Shown here in pieces: positions 60,711 through 64,000 of a DNA stretch of 64,000 nt. The position numbers and the translations under genes are program-made. The stretch is from Brevibacillus fluminis (GTDB lineage Bacteria > Bacillota > Bacilli > Brevibacillales > Brevibacillaceae), in contig NZ_RHHQ01000012.1 in assembly GCF_003710825.1 (NCBI RefSeq), positions 620,001 through 684,000 on the forward strand. Direction: 5' to 3'. Numbering within the stretch: position 1 is the stretch's first letter; the number at the start of each line of letters is the position of its first letter. The notes below the pieces were generated by a model that saw only the letters and a program-made list of their open reading frames with translations, did no database searches and was not told the origin of the DNA.

Positions 60711-62015
60711 ATGAAAAAGAAGTTGCTTTCAATCAGCATGGTGGCAGCACTGATGGCGTTAGCGGGCTGTTCCGGCCAATCCGCGGGCAATACCGCACCG
60801 ACTACAGACAACAATGCGCAGGCGGGCAATCAGTCGGCGGCAAGCGGGGAAAAGGTCGACCTGACATACGCGGTCTGGGATAAAAACCAGCTTCCGGCGA
60901 TGGAGGAAATCGCGAAAAAATTCAATGAATCGCATGGCAACATCAATGTGAAAGTGGAGCTGACACCGTACAAGCAGTACTTCACCAAGATGGACGCCGC
61001 TGCACAAGGCGACAGCTTGCCTGACGTGTTCTGGATGAATGGACCGAACATCGTCAAATACGCTTCCAATGACATGCTGCTGCCGCTCGACGACCAGATT
61101 AAGGCAGACGGTGTTGACTTGAACAACTACCCGAAAGCATTGGTTGACATTTATACAGTGGATGGAAAAACGTACGGCTTGCCGAAAGACTTTGACACGA
61201 TCGGCCTGTGGTACAACAAAAAAATGTTCGACGATGCCAAAATCCCTTACCCTGACGCTTCCTGGGATTGGGCGAAGCTGAAGGAAGCCGCAGCCAAGCT
61301 GACGGACAAAAACAAAGGCGTATGGGGCTTTGCATCCCGTCCTTGGGGCCAAGAAAACTTCTATAACGTCATCGCGCAAAACGGCGGCTTTGTGATCTCC
61401 GACGACAAAAAGACGTCCGGCTATGACAAACCGGAAACGATCCAGGCACTCAACTTCCTGGTTGACTTCATAAAGGACGGCACGTCCCCGACCGCGCAGC
61501 AAATGGATGAAACTTCCGCTCCACAGCTGTTTGAATCCGGCAAGCTGGCGATGCTGTATGACGGAGCTTGGATGGTAAGCGAATTCGCGCAAAACGATTA
61601 CACCAAAGACAAAGTGAACGTAGCAGTGCTTCCAAAAGGCAAAGAAAACACGAGCGTCATCCACGGTTTGGCGAACGTAGTCGCAGCGAAAACGAAGCAT
61701 CCAAAAGAAGCATGGGAGTTCGTCAAATACTTGGGCGGTAAGGACGCTGCTGAGATCCAAGCGAGCAAAGGTGCAGCGATTCCAGCGCTCAACGGCACGC
61801 AAGATGCGTTCATCAAATCAAATCCAAACTTTGATTTGAAAATTTTCGTTGACCAAGCGGCGACAGCGAAGCCGTACCCAATCTCCAAAAACACATCCAA
61901 ATGGGTGCAAGCAGAGACTGAGTACATGACCAAAGCGTGGAGCGGCGAGATTACCGTCGACGCAGCGGCGAAAGAGCTTGCGCAAAAAATGAACGAAATG
62001 CTTTCGCAAGAGTAG
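60711..62015 (+). CDS. Sugar ABC transporter substrate-binding lipoprotein
   Basis: A 434-residue extracellular binding protein (SBP_bac_1 type). The signal peptide ends in lipobox LAGC (about residues 17-20), a Thr/Asn/Gln-rich linker follows, then VDLTYAVWDKNQLPAMEEIAKKFNE. GLPKDFDTIGLWYNKKMFDDA and AMLYDGAWMVSEF are typical of oligosaccharide binders. ATG 60711 with GGAGGGG is preferred over the in-frame ATG at 60621. It is the first gene of the ABC operon controlled by the ROK repressor. Confidence 0.92.
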   Translation: MKKKLLSISMVAALMALAGCSGQSAGNTAPTTDNNAQAGNQSAASGEKVDLTYAVWDKNQLPAMEEIAKKFNESHGNINVKVELTPYKQYFTKMDAAAQGDSLPDVFWMNGPNIVKYASNDMLLPLDDQIKADGVDLNNYPKALVDIYTVDGKTYGLPKDFDTIGLWYNKKMFDDAKIPYPDASWDWAKLKEAAAKLTDKNKGVWGFASRPWGQENFYNVIAQNGGFVISDDKKTSGYDKPETIQALNFLVDFIKDGTSPTAQQMDETSAPQLFESGKLAMLYDGAWMVSEFAQNDYTKDKVNVAVLPKGKENTSVIHGLANVVAAKTKHPKEAWEFVKYLGGKDAAEIQASKGAAIPALNGTQDAFIKSNPNFDLKIFVDQAATAKPYPISKNTSKWVQAETEYMTKAWSGEITVDAAAKELAQKMNEMLSQE

Positions 62016-62101
62016 TAAATAAGCGGTAGGTACGGTTGGCAACGGCTTTGTCAAAGCGACGGGGCCGTGCCGCCGACCAACTGATAGAGAGGGGACAGAA
62101 T

Positions 62102-63007
62102 GTGAACACTTCCGTAAAGACGAAAACGTCAACTCGGATGAAGCGTACGGATATGCTATGGGCTTATGCCATGATTGCTCCCACGTTACTCGGACTTGTC
62201 GTTTTCTATATCTGGCCGCTCTTGCAAACCATTTATCTCAGCTTTACCAAGTGGGGCGCATTTGGCAAATACAAATGGATCGGCTTGCAAAACTATGAAA
62301 AATTGTTCTCAGATGTGCAGCTGTTGACTGCCTTGAAAAATACGCTGATTTACACCGTTCTGTCTGTACCGTTCAGCATCGCGTTTTCCATCCTGGCAGC
62401 CGTGCTGTTGAATCAGAAGATCAAGGGCGTTTCGTTTTACCGCACGCTTTACTTCCTGCCGGTCGTCACGATGGCAGCAGCGGTGGCGATGGTGTGGCGC
62501 TGGCTGTTCAACGCCGATTTCGGCCTGATCAACTATTTCCTCGGATTGTTTTCCATTCAAGGTCCCCGCTGGATTACCGACCCGTCCATTGCGCTCTATG
62601 CCGTGGTGATCGTCGCGATCTGGAGCTCGGTCGGATACAACATGGTCATCTTTTTGGCCGGCTTGCAAGGGATCCCGCGCATGTATTACGAGGCAGCTGA
62701 ACTGGATGGCGCGAGCCGCCTCCGCCAGTTTTTTACCATCACCTTGCCGCTCTTGACGCCGTCGATCTTTTTCGTCAGCATCACGTCGCTGATCGGCGCG
62801 TTCCAGGTGTTCGACCTGATCTACATGATGGTTGGGAACTCCGCGTTGGAGAAGACGCAGACGATCGCCTATCTGTTCTACAAATATGCATTCGTGACCG
62901 GGGAAGGCGGCTATGCGGCTGCGATTGCGGTGCTGCTTTTGGCGATCATCCTGTTGGTGACTGTTGTGCAGGTCAAAATGCAGAAGCGCTGGGTTCATTA
63001 TGATTAA
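62102..63007 (+). CDS. Sugar ABC transporter permease, MalF/UgpA-like
   Basis: A 301-residue permease with six TM segments and the EAA loop YEAAELDGASRLRQFFTITLP. It starts MLWAYAMIAPTLLGLVVFYIWPLL after a short basic leader. GTG 62102 has AGAGAGGGGAC upstream; the in-frame start at 62036 would add an unlikely leader. It forms the channel with the next gene; no ATPase gene is present, so a shared MsmX-type ATPase is probable. Confidence 0.92.
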   Translation: MNTSVKTKTSTRMKRTDMLWAYAMIAPTLLGLVVFYIWPLLQTIYLSFTKWGAFGKYKWIGLQNYEKLFSDVQLLTALKNTLIYTVLSVPFSIAFSILAAVLLNQKIKGVSFYRTLYFLPVVTMAAAVAMVWRWLFNADFGLINYFLGLFSIQGPRWITDPSIALYAVVIVAIWSSVGYNMVIFLAGLQGIPRMYYEAAELDGASRLRQFFTITLPLLTPSIFFVSITSLIGAFQVFDLIYMMVGNSALEKTQTIAYLFYKYAFVTGEGGYAAAIAVLLLAIILLVTVVQVKMQKRWVHYD

Positions 63008-63019
63008 GGAGGGACGCTT

Positions 63020-63850
63020 GTGAATGAGGGGCGCCTTGGCCGCGGTCCAAAGCTGCTGGTCCATATTCTTTTGATTCTCGGGGCCTTGCTGATGGTCGGT
63101 CCTTTTCTCTGGATGATCCTGACCTCGCTCAAAACATTGGGTGAATCCCAGCAGGTGCCGCCGGTCATTTTTCCAACGGTCGCGCAGTGGAAAAACTACG
63201 CGGAAGTGTTGACGACCATTCCGATGCTGCAATTTTATTGGAACACAATCATCACGACGATCTTGAAAGTGGTGGGACAGGTATTCCTTTGCTCACTCGC
63301 CGCTTACGCATTCGCGCGCATCGAGTTTCCGGGACGGAATATTCTGTTCATGCTGTTCCTGTCGGTGTTGATGGTGCCGGGGCAAGTGTTTTTGATTCCG
63401 CAATTTTTGATCATGAAAGATTTAGGCTGGTTGAACACGTTGACGGCATTGATCGTTCCGGGCTTGTTCAGTGCCTTCGGTACGTTTTTGCTGCGCCAGT
63501 TCTTCATGTCATTGCCTAAGGAGTTGGAGGAAGCGGCTAAGCTGGACGGCTGCAACCATTTCCAAATTTACTGGCGCATCATGCTGCCGCTGGCAAAACC
63601 AGGTTTGATCGCACTCGCGATTTTCGTCACGCTCTGGTCGTGGAACGATCTGATGTGGCCGCTTATCGTCAACACGTCGCCTGACAAGCTGACGCTGTCT
63701 GCCGGCCTGGCCTCGTTGCAAGGGCAGCATCAGACGAACTACCCGATCTTGATGGCAGGCTCGGTTTTGGCGATCTGGCCGATGATTCTGGTCTTTGTGT
63801 TCATGCAGAAGCACTTTGTTGAAGGGATTTCGCTTAGCGGCTCTAAATAA
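63020..63850 (+). CDS. Sugar ABC transporter permease, MalG/UgpE-like
   Basis: A 276-residue permease with six TM segments and the EAA loop LEEAAKLDGCNHFQIYWRIMLPLAKPG. It begins at GTG 63020 with AAGGAGGG upstream, 12 bp after the other permease. Motif WSWNDLMWPLIV is characteristic of the MalG side. Confidence 0.92.
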   Translation: MNEGRLGRGPKLLVHILLILGALLMVGPFLWMILTSLKTLGESQQVPPVIFPTVAQWKNYAEVLTTIPMLQFYWNTIITTILKVVGQVFLCSLAAYAFARIEFPGRNILFMLFLSVLMVPGQVFLIPQFLIMKDLGWLNTLTALIVPGLFSAFGTFLLRQFFMSLPKELEEAAKLDGCNHFQIYWRIMLPLAKPGLIALAIFVTLWSWNDLMWPLIVNTSPDKLTLSAGLASLQGQHQTNYPILMAGSVLAIWPMILVFVFMQKHFVEGISLSGSK

Positions 63851-63879
63851 TGAGGGTAAATGAAAAGGAGTGGAAACAT

Positions 63880-64000
63880 ATGCATCATGTTCTGTTACTG
63901 GGCGCAGGAACGATGGGCAGCGTCCATGCGCGTTCCTATGCGGCGATGGAGAATGTTACGCTTGTGGGCATCGTAGAGGTCCGCAAAGAAAAAGCGGAGG
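63880..64000 (+). CDS. Gfo/Idh/MocA-family oxidoreductase (partial, runs off the window)
   Basis: The first 40 codons read MHHVLLLGAGTMGSVHARSYAA, an NAD-binding Rossmann start with GxGxxG, typical of inositol/sugar dehydrogenases. AAAAGGAG precedes the ATG. It follows the ABC permeases, so the imported sugar is probably oxidised by this enzyme, for example an inositol-, sugar-acid- or glucoside-type substrate. Confidence 0.85.
   Translation, partial: MHHVLLLGAGTMGSVHARSYAAMENVTLVGIVEVRKEKAE

Overview
The window comes from an endospore-forming, Gram-positive member of the Bacillota, most likely in the Brevibacillus/Paenibacillus/Tumebacillus neighbourhood. The evidence is a complete spore germinant-receptor operon (gerB-A-C order), a SftA-type soluble DNA translocase, an LCP cell-wall ligase, ECF-type promoters, CcpA cre-like sites and strong AGGAGG-type ribosome binding sites. 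The genus cannot be fixed from sequence reading alone. I see no tRNA, rRNA, CRISPR array, transposase or prophage gene cluster.

Positions 1-23.5 kb. After the tail of an unidentified surface-type protein and its terminator comes a structured leader RNA that I read as an EAR (eps-associated RNA) antitermination element. A 21-gene, one-directional exopolysaccharide operon (634-23508) follows. It holds the Wzz/Wze-type chain-length and tyrosine-kinase pair, a WbpA-WbpB-WbpD-WbpE set that would make UDP-2,3-diacetamido-2,3-dideoxyglucuronate, Wzx flippase, Wzy polymerase, two GT4 glycosyltransferases and an initiating sugar-phosphate transferase. It also has a membrane 4,6-dehydratase with a second aminotransferase (a bacillosamine/QuiNAc4N-like first sugar), three deacetylase-like proteins, an ATP-grasp ligase, a WbqC-like protein, an LCP ligase, phosphoglucomutase and GalU. 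Two GTs plus one initiating transferase suggest a short repeat unit with a diamino-uronic acid and heavy N-substituent editing.

Positions 23.5-38.6 kb. A LytS/LytT-type two-component system lies directly upstream of a CstA pyruvate/peptide transporter and its YbdD partner, with a cre-like and a LytTR-like site between. A YtrA-type GntR repressor with an ABC exporter follows, behind a palindromic operator. Then come an orphan PotD-like lipoprotein, a class A penicillin-binding protein with an exact ECF promoter (TGAAAC-N16-CGTC), a small unknown protein, an L,D-transpeptidase, a small SMC-like/ABC ATPase, and trmB, which overlaps that ATPase tail-to-tail.

Positions 38.6-51 kb. A degenerate ThyX-like protein, a large palindromic repeat element (copy 1), an ECF sigma factor with a membrane partner carrying two DUF4309 domains, ilvD, the germination operon, a hotdog thioesterase, an inositol-monophosphatase-family enzyme, a 42-residue Cys-rich miniprotein, and an unknown lipoprotein that also has an exact ECF promoter.

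Positions 51-64 kb. SftA with a very long disordered N-terminus, an unknown small protein, an IclR regulator, a rhodanese divergent from a LysR regulator with four evenly spaced half-sites between them, a truncated LysR remnant, an MFS transporter, palindromic element copy 2, and a ROK-regulated sugar ABC operon that runs off the window into a Gfo/Idh/MocA oxidoreductase.

The best candidates for something undescribed are the ~240-bp palindromic element, whose two copies show compensatory base changes in three stems, and the local ECF mini-regulon linking a sigma factor, a PBP and an unknown lipoprotein.
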